NCBI GenBank assembly: GCA_016207865.1
Contig: JACQZD010000180.1
Span: 1 to 7,221, forward strand
Source: Nitrospirota bacterium
GTDB taxonomy: Bacteria > Nitrospirota > Thermodesulfovibrionia > UBA6902 > DSMQ01
Direction: 5' to 3'
DNA: 7,221 nucleotides
Position 1 is the first letter of the stretch. Each line of letters starts with the position of its first letter. Of this stretch, positions 6,758 to 7,221 are shown piece by piece. Below the pieces are notes generated by a model. That model did no database searches. It was given only the letters and a program-made list of their open reading frames with translations, and was not told the origin of the DNA. The position numbers and the translations under genes were made by a program.

Positions 6758-7221
6758 TTGAAACTGAATCATTATATAGCCTTATCAATTTTGTCTCATT
6801 TCTTACTCTTCACAATTCTGATGACAGCCCTTCCTGTACAGAAATACCAAACCAGCCGGAATGTCTTTAATATAAATATCGTCAGCCCTGTTGAGATTTT
6901 GGCAAAAAGCTTAAGCAGCGGGTCAGGTCAGGTTCAAAAAAGCCGCGAGGCGCCGGACAATAAACATAAGGCAGATAATCCTGTCATGACTCCGCAATTC
7001 TCCATTACGCAAACCGCTCCTCCAAAAACCATGGATGGTTCAAATAACTTAGACCGCTCAAAAAGTTCAAATGGTTCAAACGGTTTAAATAGTTCAAAGG
7101 GATTAAACGAATTGAACGATTTAAACAATTCAGCAAGTCAGAAAGCTGCGCCGTTAAACCCGAAGGCATTTTTATTTGACAGGGAAACAATAGAGAAATT
7201 TGCAAAAGAGGCGCCGCAGGA
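6758..7221 (+). CDS. TonB/TolA-like envelope protein, N-terminal part (runs off right edge)
   Basis: An open frame runs to the window end without a stop (154 complete codons from a TTG at 6758). It starts MKLNHYIALSILSHFLLFTILM, a short cytoplasmic stub and one membrane anchor containing a histidine, as in TonB and TolA. NVFNINIVSPVE follows just after the membrane, as in many TonB-like proteins. Next come a polar linker with a 9-nt-repeat tract (residues 94-126) and KAFLFDRETIEKFAKE, similar to the segment before the C-terminal domain of such proteins. The C-terminal domain itself is outside the window, so the identification rests on the architecture. No ATG or GTG is available in this frame near the anchor. 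TTG at 6758 has only a weak GAG about 9 nt upstream, and the frame is open further upstream, so the start is uncertain. The gene lies 20 bases after the JAMM gene. Expected role: linking the inner membrane to outer-membrane transport or integrity. Confidence 0.6.
   Translation, partial: MKLNHYIALSILSHFLLFTILMTALPVQKYQTSRNVFNINIVSPVEILAKSLSSGSGQVQKSREAPDNKHKADNPVMTPQFSITQTAPPKTMDGSNNLDRSKSSNGSNGLNSSKGLNELNDLNNSASQKAAPLNPKAFLFDRETIEKFAKEAPQ
7037..7135 (+). repeat. Degenerate 9-nt tandem repeat (about 11 units) coding for a tripeptide linker
   Basis: The units read GGTTCAAAT, AACTTAGAC, CGCTCAAAA, AGTTCAAAT, GGTTCAAAC, GGTTTAAAT, AGTTCAAAG, GGATTAAAC, GAATTGAAC, GATTTAAAC and a diverged AATTCAGCA. 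In the frame of the TonB-like gene they encode GSN, NLD, RSK, SSN, GSN, GLN, SSK, GLN, ELN, DLN and NSA. The unit is exactly three codons, so changes in copy number keep the frame. Confidence 0.85.

Noticed and set aside
6934..7205. Two minus-strand frames with Phe-Glu-Leu or Leu-Asn-rich repeats
   Set aside because: They are reverse readings of the 9-nt repeat, which stays open in several frames. The plus-strand frame has a membrane anchor and TonB-like context.

Overview
The window comes from a bacterial chromosome with moderately AT-leaning base composition. Gene content (a TauE-type exporter, a TonB-like envelope protein, a universal stress protein followed by a JAMM-motif protein) and the many short tandem tracts between and inside genes suggest a Gram-negative environmental lineage. 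Nitrospirota or a former deltaproteobacterial group is my best guess, made by resemblance only. No rRNA, tRNA, CRISPR array, transposase or phage gene is visible.

Layout. Positions 1-561 hold, on the minus strand, the N-terminal part of a TauE/SafE-type exporter that runs off the left edge. Positions 562-728 form a divergent intergenic region with a pair of 9-bp palindromes over the exporter promoter and start codon, a repeat remnant of the 'TCGCAATGACA' type, and a possible leaderless promoter for the next gene. Positions 729-1634 encode a stripped-down N-acetylglucosamine-6-phosphate deacetylase (nagA-like) with two heptanucleotide arrays inside its frame. From an extended -10 promoter near 1700 a tightly packed plus-strand cluster runs to the right edge: a secreted or dual-start metallo-beta-lactamase-fold hydrolase, endonuclease III (nth), biotin-protein ligase (birA), type III pantothenate kinase (coaX), a galactose-1-phosphate uridylyltransferase-like enzyme (galT), a universal stress protein, a JAMM-motif (MPN/Mov34-like) putative metalloprotease, and the start of a TonB/TolA-like protein. 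Most junctions overlap or are separated by a few bases, so these genes are probably co-transcribed. The exception is the 60-bp birA-coaX gap, which is about half filled by a short AT-rich repeat.

Function. Most of the cluster is housekeeping: base-excision repair (nth), biotin attachment (birA) and the first step of CoA synthesis (coaX); birA and coaX are often neighbours or fused elsewhere. galT and the nagA-like gene point to sugar and amino-sugar turnover. The last three genes (stress protein, JAMM protein, TonB-like protein) are the least understood part.

The observations most worth following are: (1) an ideal internal Shine-Dalgarno and ATG that could give the hydrolase both a secreted and a cytosolic form; (2) an endonuclease III with one of its four iron-sulfur cysteines replaced by Phe; (3) a nagA-like protein lacking both end segments that normally build its beta-sandwich domain, and carrying frame-shifting 7-bp repeats; (4) a JAMM motif with an enlarged His-to-Ser spacer; (5) a 9-nt in-frame repeat forming a tripeptide linker in the TonB-like protein; (6) paired ATAC-N-GTAT palindromes at the exporter promoter. 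I see no clear evidence of a wholly new multi-gene system.
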